64,000 nt of DNA from Xylocopa sonorina (Eukaryota > Arthropoda > Insecta > Hymenoptera > Apidae): the NCBI RefSeq assembly GCF_050948175.1, contig NW_027490127.1, positions 310,001 to 374,000 on the forward strand, in the 5' to 3' direction. The notes beneath the pieces were generated by a model. It had not been told where the DNA came from. It worked only from the letters and a program-made list of their open reading frames with translations, and searched no databases. Shown here piece after piece: positions 1-10,900 of this stretch. A program made the translations under genes and the position numbers. The first letter of the stretch is position 1. Every line of letters starts with the position of its first letter.

Positions 1-2
1 GG

Positions 3-461
3 TTATTGAACACAGCGGAACGGAATTATTCTACTATCGGGAAGGAGTGCCTGGCGATAGTCTACGCCGTCCACTATTTCCGGCCGTACATATACGGTAA
101 CCAGTTTAAACTTGTTACCGATCATCGACCGTTAGTGTGGATGAACTCGGTCAAAGACCCATTCAGCAGGCTCGTGCGTTGGAGACTTAAACTCGCCGAA
201 TTCGATTACGAGATGATTTATAAGAGCGGAAAAACTAAGCTTAATGCGGACGCACTGTCGCGAAACCCGGTTCAAATTTTCCCGCTCTCCCATAGCCATG
301 ACTCCGAGGACGACATCTTTGACGTTCCTCCTCAAATTCGTAAGAAATACTCCACTCCAGCGCCACCTCCTTCTCCGGTAACGTCGAAAACTAACTTACC
401 AACTTCGAGTAATCCCTTCTCTACCGACGACAGTCCAATTACCTACATTCCTGCGCCATAG
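3..461 (+). CDS. pol: Ty3/gypsy pol: RNase H C-terminal fragment, ends at in-frame UAG
   Basis: The frame is open from the window edge to a TAG at 459-461. It encodes the end of the gypsy RNase H domain, which degrades the RNA strand of the RNA/DNA hybrid during reverse transcription. Counting from the codon at position 6, visible family landmarks are the KECLA segment (acidic residue E14), VTDHRPLVW (D39) and the closing NADALSR motif (D82). A proline/serine-rich linker follows to the stop. The same frame continues without further stops into the integrase region at 462-2105, so the TAG interrupts what is normally one polyprotein. No start codon is expected here because the upstream reverse transcriptase lies outside the window. 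Confidence 0.9.
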   Translation, partial: LLNTAERNYSTIGKECLAIVYAVHYFRPYIYGNQFKLVTDHRPLVWMNSVKDPFSRLVRWRLKLAEFDYEMIYKSGKTKLNADALSRNPVQIFPLSHSHDSEDDIFDVPPQIRKKYSTPAPPPSPVTSKTNLPTSSNPFSTDDSPITYIPAP

Positions 462-2105
462 GAGCATGTCAGGCGCGAGCCATTATTTCAAATCAGCCGA
501 GACTCAATTTCAACGAGACGAGACAACCTGGTCGTGTTCGTTACACAATCAGGGCACCCATACGATACGGGTGCCAAGGATCTCGAGAGAGCCGGAAAAT
601 TTATTCCTCATAAAAACCTCACACTTTCCAAAGCTAAAGTCGTGAAAATCGAACAGGAATTTCAAATTCAACTACCAATCCTCGAACATCCTAGTCGAAC
701 AGTCGACTTTCAAATAGCCATCGAAACCTTCCGTTCACTTTACGATGTAGTGAGCGAACTCCAACTATCTTCCTCCAGCATAGCGCAAACATCCATCGAC
801 TCCATCTCCTGGTCCAGAATCCAGAAAATACTCCAAGATTTACTCGATGAAACAGACGTTCACATCACAGTCTGCCAGGGACTGATCCGAACACCTTCAA
901 TCGAAGATCGATTGAAAATTATCAAAGAAAACCACGACTCGCCTGTCGGAGGTCACAAGGGGGTCAATAAAACCTACTCCCGCATTAGGCAACAGTATTT
1001 TTGGCCTAATATGAAGAATCAGATTCAGGAGTACATTGGCAAGTGTAAGAGTTGCCAGACTGAAAAATTAGTCAGGATCAAAACCAGGCAACCTCTTACC
1101 TTAACAGACACCCCTGGCAGGGCTTTTGATAAAATTTCTATGGATGTGATGGGTCCTCTTCCCGAAACACCCGAAGGTTTCACTAATATATTAACCATGC
1201 AGGACCTCCTTACCAAATACTCCATCGCCGTTCCTTTAAAATCAACGACCGCAGTCGACATTGCCGACGTACTAATAAGGGAGTTTATCTGCAAATTCGG
1301 ATGCCCGAAAGGCATTCTCACTGATCAGGGCTCAAATTTTATAAACAGTTTAATCAAAGCTATTGCCATCAAGTTTCGTATCAAACAGTATAAGTCTACC
1401 GCATTCCATCCGCAAACGAACGGGTCTGTTGAGAGATCCCACCAAGTCTTGGCCGAGTATTTGAAACATTATATCGAGTCGAGTAACAATTGGGAAAAGT
1501 GGTTGCCGTATGCAATGTTGTCGTACAATACCAGCGTACACGAGGGAACGCTATATACGCCACACGAATTAATGTTCGGTAGAATAGCGAGGACACCGTC
1601 CGCCACTCCTTTGCAAGATAATTCCAAGAACGAGACGTATAGCGACTACCTCATAGAACTACATGAAAGAATTTCTAAATCGCAAGAATTAGCCAGAGCC
1701 AATCTAGATAACGCGAAGCGTAGGTCAAAATATTACTACGATCGAAACCTAAATGTTAAAAATTTCGAGGTGGCCCAGTGGGTTTACCTTATCAAAGAAC
1801 CAAATAAACACAAATTTCAATCGCAATATTCCGGACCATATAGAATCCTTGAAATTATAAGCAATAGTAATGTAAAATTAAATGTAAAAGGCCGACACAA
1901 ATTCGTCCATACCAAAAAAATCAAATTATGTAAGAGAATGCACAGTATGTATACCGCGGGTATGAGTGAGAGAGAAATGAAAAGCACTGAACTGAGAGAT
2001 AGAGAACATAGTGAATTCGAAACGAACGCTAAACGTGAAAGTGATACTAGTTCCTCCAGTACCGATGATACTCACAACCGTAGTCTAGCAGCCAAACGAT
2101 CTTGA
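462..2105 (+). CDS. pol: Ty3/gypsy pol: integrase region downstream of the UAG
   Basis: Integrase inserts the element cDNA into the host chromosome. The frame runs from just after the TAG at 459-461 to a TGA at 2103-2105, with no ATG needed because it is the polyprotein continuation. Numbering from the GTG at 534, the zinc-binding motif is H134, H141, C171, C174. The catalytic triad is D204 (SMDVMGPLP), D264 (LTDQGSNF) and E300 (NGSVERSH). A GPY/F module follows at G434-P435-Y436, and then a charged, serine-rich tail. All key residues are present and the frame is otherwise intact, so apart from the upstream stop this copy looks recent. The tail shows no recognisable chromodomain. Confidence 0.93.
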   Translation, partial: EHVRREPLFQISRDSISTRRDNLVVFVTQSGHPYDTGAKDLERAGKFIPHKNLTLSKAKVVKIEQEFQIQLPILEHPSRTVDFQIAIETFRSLYDVVSELQLSSSSIAQTSIDSISWSRIQKILQDLLDETDVHITVCQGLIRTPSIEDRLKIIKENHDSPVGGHKGVNKTYSRIRQQYFWPNMKNQIQEYIGKCKSCQTEKLVRIKTRQPLTLTDTPGRAFDKISMDVMGPLPETPEGFTNILTMQDLLTKYSIAVPLKSTTAVDIADVLIREFICKFGCPKGILTDQGSNFINSLIKAIAIKFRIKQYKSTAFHPQTNGSVERSHQVLAEYLKHYIESSNNWEKWLPYAMLSYNTSVHEGTLYTPHELMFGRIARTPSATPLQDNSKNETYSDYLIELHERISKSQELARANLDNAKRRSKYYYDRNLNVKNFEVAQWVYLIKEPNKHKFQSQYSGPYRILEIISNSNVKLNVKGRHKFVHTKKIKLCKRMHSMYTAGMSEREMKSTELRDREHSEFETNAKRESDTSSSSTDDTHNRSLAAKRS

Positions 2106-2189
2106 CAGGATGAGCCAGGCGAGATGTTCCACCATTCCGAGGCCTCCAGAACAGACAACAGATCTCGGCATTGCCGAGATTCTTTCTCC
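2106..2189 (+). other. Spacer between pol and polypurine tract
   Basis: About 84 bases between the pol stop and the purine tract. No env-like reading frame is present. The small open frames that run through here into the LTR show no family resemblance and are treated as chance. Confidence 0.6.
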
Positions 2190-2201
2190 AAGGGGGGGTG
2201 G
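2190..2201 (+). other. Polypurine tract (plus-strand primer)
   Basis: AAGGGGGGGTGG lies immediately before the TG that opens the LTR. A purine run at this position primes plus-strand DNA synthesis in LTR retrotransposons. Its position, abutting the LTR, supports placing the LTR start at 2202. Confidence 0.8.
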
Positions 2202-2562
2202 TGTGACGTCAGGCGTACCGCCAGCCACCCTCAGACGCCGCCCGCTAACCTCGACGGCCACAGATCAGCATCTGCATCTCCTCCAGCATCCGGATCCCCT
2301 ACACGCTGGCAACCCGCATGCTCGCCGCCACGGAACGGGGAGGCGACGCCACACATACGCGAGGGAGGATTCCACACCACGCTACGAGGATGAGGAGAGC
2401 TACGACACCTAGAGCATCGAAAGGTAAGTTGCACGTCTTTGTACCCGGTAAATCGAGTCTTGTCCACCGACGAACCCAACTCCGCGCAATTCGCATCGAT
2501 TTCGGGACCGACTACGATAAGGGTCCACGTGACGAGCGCTTTCGCGACTTCAGGACGTGACA
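2202..2562 (+). repeat. 3' LTR, 361 bp
   Basis: The LTR begins TGTGACGTCAGG right after the polypurine tract and ends CAGGACGTGACA, giving TG...CA termini with a partly inverted terminal motif (ACGTCACA against ACGTGACA). The start is fixed by the purine tract and the end by the switch to satellite sequence at 2563. It is GC-rich, unlike the satellite. I saw no clear TATA box or AATAAA inside. The 5' LTR is outside the window, so LTR-LTR divergence cannot be used here to date the insertion. Confidence 0.82.
2204..2211 (+). promoter_or_regulatory. CRE/ATF-like palindrome at LTR start
   Basis: TGACGTCA, a perfect 8-bp palindrome matching the CREB/ATF consensus, lies two bases inside the U3 end of the LTR. 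It could be a transcription factor site, or simply part of the terminal repeat recognised by integrase. Confidence 0.35.
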
Positions 2563-5500
2563 CTTCAAAAGAATGTAAATGCCACACTTCATTGCTAGGA
2601 AATGCGTTCGCAGATGTCTACGTATCGAAGCAATAGAGTTCTAATGATTCGTAAAACGCGATGCCGCAAATCATTTCTATATTTCATGATAAGATATAAT
2701 ATTCATTACGAAGTGTTACGTATACCTCGTCTACACTTCAAGAGAACGTAAGTGCCACACATCCTTGCCATGAATTGCGTTTCCAGATGTCTATGTATCT
2801 AAGCAATAATGTTGTAATGCTTCTTAAAACCCGATATCGCGTCTCATTTGTGTGTCTCATGATAAGATAAAATATTCATTGCGAAGTGTTATGTATACCT
2901 CGTCCATACTTCAAAAGAATGTAAATGCGACACTTCCTTGCTAGGAAACAGCATTTCCACATGTCTACGTATCGAAACAAAAGAATTCTAATGCTTCATA
3001 AAACGCGATATCGCATTTCATTTCTACGTTTCATGATAAGATATAATATTCATTGCGTAGAGCTATGTATACCACGTCTACATATCAAAAGAATGTAAAT
3101 GCGGCACATCTGTGCCATGAAATAGTGTTCCCAGATGTATGCGTATCGAAGCAATAGAGTTCTAAATCTTCTTAAAATTCGATATCGCATCTCAGTTCTA
3201 TGCTTCATGATAAGGTATAAGATTCATTGCGAAGTGTTAAGTATACATCGTCTGCACTTCAATAAAATGTAAATGCCACACTTCCTTGATAGGAAATGCA
3301 TTTCTTGGTGTCTACCTATCGAAGCAATAGAGTTCTAATGCTTCTTGAACGCGATAGCTCACCTCATTTCTCTGTTGCATGATAAGATATAATATTCATT
3401 GCGAGTTGTTATGTATATCTCGTTCCCACTTCAATAGAATGTAAATGCCGCACTTCCATGCTAGGAAACAACGATTCCAGATCTCTACGTATAGAAGCAA
3501 TTGGGTTCTAATGCTTCTTGAAACGCTATATCGCATCTCATGTATGTTTCACGATAAGATATAATATTTATTGTGAAGTGTTATGTTTATCCAGTCTACA
3601 CTTCTAAGGAATGTAAATTCCACACTTCCTTGCTAGGAAATAGCGTTTCAGACGTTTACCAATCGAAGCGATATAGTTATAATGCTTCTCAGAACGTCAT
3701 ATCGCATCTAATTTCTGTGTTTCATGATAAGATATAATATTCATTCCGAAGTGTTATGTATAGCTCGTCTACACTTCAAAAGAATGTAAATGCCCCAATT
3801 CCTTGCTAGGATATAGCGTTACCAGATGTCTACGTAACAATGAAAAGGAGTTCTAATGCTTCTTAGAACGAGATATCGCATCTAATTTCCATCTTTCATG
3901 ATAAGATATAATATTCATTGCGAAGTGTCACGTATACCTCGCATGCTCTTCAAATGAATGTCAATGCGACGCTTGCTTGCTAGGAAACGGCGTTGGCAGA
4001 TGTCTACGTATCGAAGCAATAGCGTTCTAATGCTTCTTAAACCAAATATCGCTTCTCATTTCTATGTTTCATGATAAGATATAATAATCATTGGGAAGTG
4101 TCATGTATACCTCGTATTCACTTCAAATGAATGTAAATGCGACACTTCCTTGCTAGGAAATGGCGTTTGCAGATGTCTACGTATCGATGCAATAGATTTC
4201 TAAAGCTTCTTAAAACGCGTTATCGCATCTCATTTCTATGTCTCATGATAAGATATAATATTCACTAACGAAGAGTCATGTATACCTCGGATACACTTCA
4301 AAAGCTTGTAAATGCGGCACTTTCTTACTAGGAAGTAGCGCTTGCAGATGTCTACGTATCGTAGCAATAGAGTTCTAATTCTACTTAAAACGCGATTTCG
4401 CATCTCATTTCTATGTTTCATGATAGGATATAATATTCATTGCGAAGTATCATGAATACCTCGTATTCACTTCAAAAGAATGTAAATGCGCCACATCCTT
4501 GCTACGAAATAGCGTTTGCAGATGTCTACGTTACGAAGCAATAGAGTTCTAATTTTTCTTAAAACGCGATATCGCGTCTCACTTCTATGTTTCATAATAA
4601 GATATATTATTCATTGCGGAGTGTCATGTATACCTCGTAATCACTTCAAAAGAATGTAAATGCGACACTTCCATGCTATGAAATAGCTTTTGCAGATGTC
4701 TACGTATCATGGCATTGGAGTTCTAATGCTTCTTAAAACGCGATATCGCATCTCATTTCTATGTTTCATGATAAGATATAATATTCATTGCGAAGTGTCA
4801 TGTATACCTCGCATACACTTCAAATGAATGTAAATGCGACATTTCCTTGCTAGGAAATAGCGTTTGCAGATGTCTACGTACCGAAACAATATAGTTGTAA
4901 TGCTGCTTAAAACGCGATATTGAAACTCATTTCTATGTTTCATCATAAGATATGATATTACTTGCGAAGTGTCACTTATACCTCGCATACACTTCAAATG
5001 AATATAAATTGCGACACATCCTTTCTATAGGAAATAGTGTTTGCAGATGTCTACGTATCGAAGCAATAGAGTTCCAATGCTTCTTAAAACGGGATATCGC
5101 ATTTCATTTCTATGTTTCATGACAAGATATAATATTGATTGCGAAGTGTCATGTATACCTCGTATTCACTTCAAATGAATGTAAATGCGACTCTACCTTG
5201 CTAGGATATAACGTTTGCAGATGTCTACGTATCGAGGCAATAGATTTCTAATGCTTCTTAAAACCCGATATCGCATCTCATTTCTATGTTTCATGATAAG
5301 ATATAATATTCATAGCGAATAGTCACTTATACCTCGCATACACTTCAAACGAATGTAAATCCGACACTTCTTTGCTAGGAAGTAGCGTTTGCAGATGTCT
5401 ACGTATCGATGCAATAGAGTTCTAATGCTTCTTAAAATGGGATACTGCATCTCATTTCTATGTTTCATGACAAGATATAATATTCATTGCGAAGTGTCAT

Positions 5501-8500
5501 GTATTCCTCATATTCACTTCAAAGGAATGTAAATGCGACACTTGCATGCTAGGAAATAGCGTTTGCAGATCTCTCCGCATCGAGGCCATAGATTTCTAAT
5601 GCATCTTAAAACGCGATTTCGCATCTCACTTCTATATTTCATGATAAGATATAATATTCATTGCGAAGTGTCATGTATACCTCGTATTCACTTCAAAAGA
5701 ATGTAATTGCGACACTTCCTTGCTAAGAAATAGCGTTTGCAGATGTCCACGTGTCGAAGCAATAGATTTCTAATGCTTCTAAAATCGCGATATCGTATCT
5801 CATTTCTATGTTTCATGATAAGATATAATATTCATTGCGAAGTGTCATGTGTTCCTCGCATACACATCAAATGAATGTAAATGCGACACTTCCTTGCTAG
5901 GAAATAGCGTTAGCAGATGTCTACGTATCGAAGCAATAGGGTTCTAATGCTTCATAAAACGCGATATCGCATCCCATTTCTATGTTTCATGATAAGATAT
6001 AATATTCATTGCGGAATGTAATGTATACCTCGTATTCACTTCAAGAGAATGTAAATGCGACACTTCCTTGCTAGGAAATAGCGTTTGCAGATGTCTAGGT
6101 ATCGAAGCAACAATGTCCTAATGCTTCTTAAATCGGGATATCGCATCCCATTTTTATGTTTCATGATAAGATATAATATTCATTGCGAAGTGTCTTGCAT
6201 ACCTCGCATGCACTTCAAAAGAATGTAATTGCGACACTTCCTTGCTAGGAAATAGCGTTTGCAGAGGTACGTATCGTAGAAATAGAGTTCTAATTCTTCT
6301 TAAAACGCGATATAGCATCTCATTTCTATGTTTCATTATAAGACATAACATTCATTGCGAAGTGTCATGTATACCTCGTATTCACTTCAAGAGAATGTAA
6401 ATGCGACACTTCCTTGCTAGGAAGTAGTGTTTGCAGATGTCTAGGTATCGAAGCAATAGAGTTCTAATGCTGCTTAAATCGCGATATCGCATCTCATTTC
6501 TATGTTTCATGATAAGATATGATATTCATTGTGTAATGCTATGTATACCTCGTATTCACTTCAAATGAATGTAAATGCGTCACTCCCTTGCTAGGAAATA
6601 GGGTTTGCAGATGTCTTCGTATGGAAGCAATAAAGATCTAATGCTTCTAAAAACGCCATATCGCATCTCATTTCTATGTTTCATGATAAGATATAATATT
6701 CATTGTGGGGTGTTATCATAACCTCGCATTCACTTCAAAAGAATGTAAATGCGACACTTCCTTGCTAGGAAATAGCGTCAGCAGATATCTACGTATCGTA
6801 GCAATAGGTTTCTAATTCTTCTTAGAACGCGATATCGCATCTCAATTCTACGTTTCATGATAAGATATAATGTTCATTGTGGAGTGTTATGCATACCTTG
6901 TATTCACTTCAAATGAATGTAAATGCGACACTTCCTTGCTAGGAAATAGCGGTGGCAGTTGTCTACGTAACGAAGCAATGGAGTTCTAATGCTTCTTAAA
7001 ACGCGAAATCGCTCCCCATTTATATGCTTCATGCTAAGATATAATATTCATTGCGAAGTGTCATGTATACCTCGCATACACTTCAAAAGAATGTAAATGC
7101 GACACTTCCTTGCTAGGAAATAGCGTCTGCAGATGTCTACGTATCGTAGCAATAGAGTTCTAATGCTTCTCAAAACGCGATATCGCATCTCATTTCTATG
7201 CTTCATGATAAGAAATAATATTCATTGCGAAGTGTCTAGTATACCTCGCATACACTTCAAATGAACGTAAATGCGACACTTCCTTGTTAGGAAATGGCGT
7301 TGGCACACGTCTCCGTATCGAAGCAATAGGGATCTACTGCTTCTTAAATCGCCATATCGCATCCCATTTCTATGTTTCATGATAAGATATAATATTCATT
7401 GTGGGGTGTTATCATAACCTCGCATTCACTTCAAAAGAACGTAAATGCGACACTTCCATTGTAGGACGTAGCGTTTGCAGGTGTCTACGTATCGAAGCAA
7501 GAGATTTTTAATGCTTCTTAAATCGCGATATCGCATCTCATTTCTATGTTTCATGATAAGATATAATATTCATTGCGAAGTGTCTTGTATACCTCGCATA
7601 CACTTCAAATGAATGTAAATGCGACACATCCTTGATGGGAAATAGCGTTTGCAGATGTCTACGTATCGTAGGATTAGTGTTCTAATGCTTCTTAAATCGC
7701 CATATCGCATCTCATATCTATGTTTCATGATAAGATGTAATATTCGTTGTGGAGTGTTATATATACCTCGTATTCACTTCAAAAGGATGTAAATGCGGCA
7801 CTTCCTTGCTAGGAAATAGCGTTTGCCGATGTCTACGAATCGTAAAAGTAGAGTACTAATTCTTCTCAAAACGCGATATCGCATCTCATTTCTATATTTC
7901 ATGATAAGATATAATATTCTCTGTGAAGTGTTATGTATACTTCGTGTTCACTTCAAAAGAATGTCAATGCGACACTTCCTTGCTAGGAAATAGGGTCAGC
8001 AGATATCTACGTATCGTAGCATATAGTTCTAATGCTTCTTAAAACGCGAAATCGCTCCCCATTTATATGCTTCATGCTAAGATATAATATTCATTGCGAA
8101 GTGTCATGTATACCTCGCATACACTTCAAAAGAATGTAAATGCGACACTTCCTTCCTAGGAAATAGCGTCTGCAGATGCCTACGTATCGTAGCAATAGAG
8201 TTCCAATGCTTCTTAAAACGAGATATCCCAACTCATTTCTATGTTTCATGATAAGATATAATATTCAATGCGAAGTGGCATGTACACCTCGCATACACTT
8301 CATAAGAATGTAAATGAACACTTCTTTGCTAGGAAATTGCGTCTGCAGGTGTCTACGTATGGTAGCATTAGAGTTCTAATGCTTCTTAAATCGCGATATC
8401 GCATCACATTTGTATGTTTCGTGACAAGATATAATATTCATTGTGCATTGATATGTATATCTCGTCTACACTTCAAAAGAATGTAAATGCGACACTTCCT

Positions 8501-10900
8501 TGCTAGGAAATAGCGTCTGCAGATGTCTACGTATCGTAGAAATAGATTTCTATTTCTTCTAAAAACGCGATATCGCATCTCATTTGTATGTTTCATGATA
8601 AGATACAATATTCATTGTGGAGTGTTATCATAACCTCGTATTCACTTCAAAAGATTGTAAATGCGACACTCCCTTGCTAGGAAATAGCGTTTGCAGATGT
8701 CTACGTATCGTAGGATTAGTGTTCTAATGCTGCTTAAATCGCCATATCGCATCACATTTCTATGTTTCTTGATAAGATGTAATATTCGTTGTGGAGTGTA
8801 ATATATACCTCGTGTTCACTTCAAAAGGATGTAAGTGCGACACTTCCTTGCTAGGAAATAGCGTTTGCCGATATCTACGAATCGTAACAGTAGAGTACTA
8901 ATGCTTCTCAAAACGCGATATCGCATCTCATTTCTATATTTCACGATAAGATATAATATTCATTGTGGAGTGTTATGTATACTTCGTACTCACTTCAAAA
9001 GAATGTAAATGCGACACTTCCTTGCTAGGAAATAGCGTCTGCAGATGTCTACGTATCGTAGCAGTAGAGTTCCAACGCTTCTCAAAACGCGATATCGCAT
9101 CTCATTACTATGTTTCAAGATAAGAAATAAGATTCATTGCGAAGTGCCTAGTATACCTCGCATACACTTCAAATGAACGTAAATGCGACACTTCCTTGTT
9201 AGGAAATGGCGTTGGCACATGTCTCCGTATCGAAGCAATAGGGATCTACTGCTTCTTAAATCGCCATATCGCATCTCATTTCTATGTTTTATGATAAGGT
9301 ATATTATTCATTGCGGATTATCATGTATACCACGTTTTCACTTCAAAAGAATGTAAATACGACACTTCCTTGCTAGGAAATAGCGTCTGCAGATGTCTAC
9401 GTATCGTAGCACTAGAGTTCTAATGCTTCTTAAAACGCGATATCGCATCTCATTTCTATGTTTCATGATAAGATACAATATTCATTGCGAAGTGTCACGT
9501 ATACATCGTATTCACTTCAAAAGGATGTAATTGCGACACTTCCTTGCCTGGAAATAGAGCTTGCAGATATCTATGTATCGAAACAATAGAGTTCTAATGC
9601 TTCTAAAATCGCGATATCGCATCTCACTTCCACGTTTCATGATAAGATGTAATATTCATTGTACTGTGTTACGTATATCTGATCTACACTTCAAATGAAT
9701 GTAAATGCGACACTTCCTTGCTAGGAAATAGCGTTTGCAAATGTCTACGTATCGAAGCAATTGAGTTCTAGTGCTTCTTAAATCGCGATATCGCTTCACA
9801 TTCCTATGCTTAATGATAAGATATAATATTCATTGTGCAGTGTTATGTACACCCCGTATTCACTTAAAAAGAATGTAAATGCGACTCTTCCTTCCTAGAA
9901 AATAACGTTTGTAGATGTCTACGTATCGTAGCATTAGGGTTCTAATGCTTCTCAAAACGCGGAATCGCATCTCATTTCTATGTTTCATGATGATATATAA
10001 CATTCATTGTGGAGTATTATGTATACCTCGTATTCACTTCAAAAGAATGTAAATGCGACCCTTCGTTGCTAGGATGTAGCGTTTGCAGGTGTTTACGTAT
10101 CGAAGCAATAGAGTTCTAATGCTTTTTAAATCGCCATATCGCATCTCATTTCTATGTTTCATGATAAGATATAATATTCATTGTGGAGTGTTATGTATAC
10201 CTCGCATTCACTTCAAAAGAATGTAAATGCGACACTTCCTTGTTACGAAATAGCGTCTGCAGATGTCTATGTATCGTAGCAATAGAGTTCTAATGCTACT
10301 TAAAACGCGATATCGCATCTCATTTCTATGTTTTATGATAAGATATAATATTCATTGCGGAGTGTCATGTACACCTCGTATTCACATCAAAAGAATGTAA
10401 ATGCGACAGCTCCTTCCTAGGGAATAGCGATGGCAGATGTCTACGTGTCGAAGCAATAGATTTCTAATGCTTCTTAAAACGAGATATCGCTCCTCATTTC
10501 TATGTTTTATGATAAGGTATAATATTCATTATGATGTGTCGTGTATTCCTCGAATTGACATCAAAGGAATATAAATACGACACTTCCTTGCTAGGAAGTA
10601 GCGTTTGCAGATGTCTACGTATCGAAGCAATATAGTTCTGACGATTCTTATACCGCGATATCGCTCCTCATTTCTATGTTTTATGATAAGATATAATATT
10701 CATTAAGAGCGTCATGTATACCTCGTATTCACTTCAAAAGAATGTAAATTAGACACTACCTTCCTAGGAAGTAGCGTTTGCAGATGTCAACGTATCGAAG
10801 CAATAGAGTTCTAATGCTTCTCAAAACGCGATATCGCTGCTCATTTCTATGTTAACATGATAAGATATAATATTCATTGCGAAGTGTTATGTGCTCCTCG
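2563..10900 (+). repeat. Satellite sub-block: diverged monomers at the left edge
   Basis: Monomers here differ from one another by many scattered substitutions and small indels, most strongly in the first 2-3 kb, where variants such as GTCTACACTTC and CCAGATGTATGCG are mixed. I saw no long tandem block of several monomers repeated in order, in contrast to the interior. This is the pattern of an older array edge no longer homogenised by unequal exchange. Confidence 0.75.

Larger units (their letters stand above)
1..2562 (+). mobile_element. Ty3/gypsy LTR retrotransposon, 3' part
   Basis: This is the 3' portion of an LTR retrotransposon running off the left edge of the window. In order it shows the RNase H tail of pol, integrase with an HHCC zinc finger and a DDE core, a GPY/F-type C-terminal module, a short spacer, a purine-rich tract and a 3' LTR with TG...CA ends. 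The RNase H to integrase order and GPY/F motif identify the Ty3/gypsy group. No env-like ORF lies between pol and the LTR, and no chromodomain is visible. The last LTR base is followed directly by satellite DNA. The gag, protease, reverse transcriptase, primer-binding site and 5' LTR lie outside the window. Confidence 0.93.

Noticed and set aside
2110..2636. Overlapping open frames across the LTR on both strands
   Set aside because: They span non-coding spacer, polypurine tract, LTR and satellite, and have no motif. They are chance frames in GC-rich LTR sequence.
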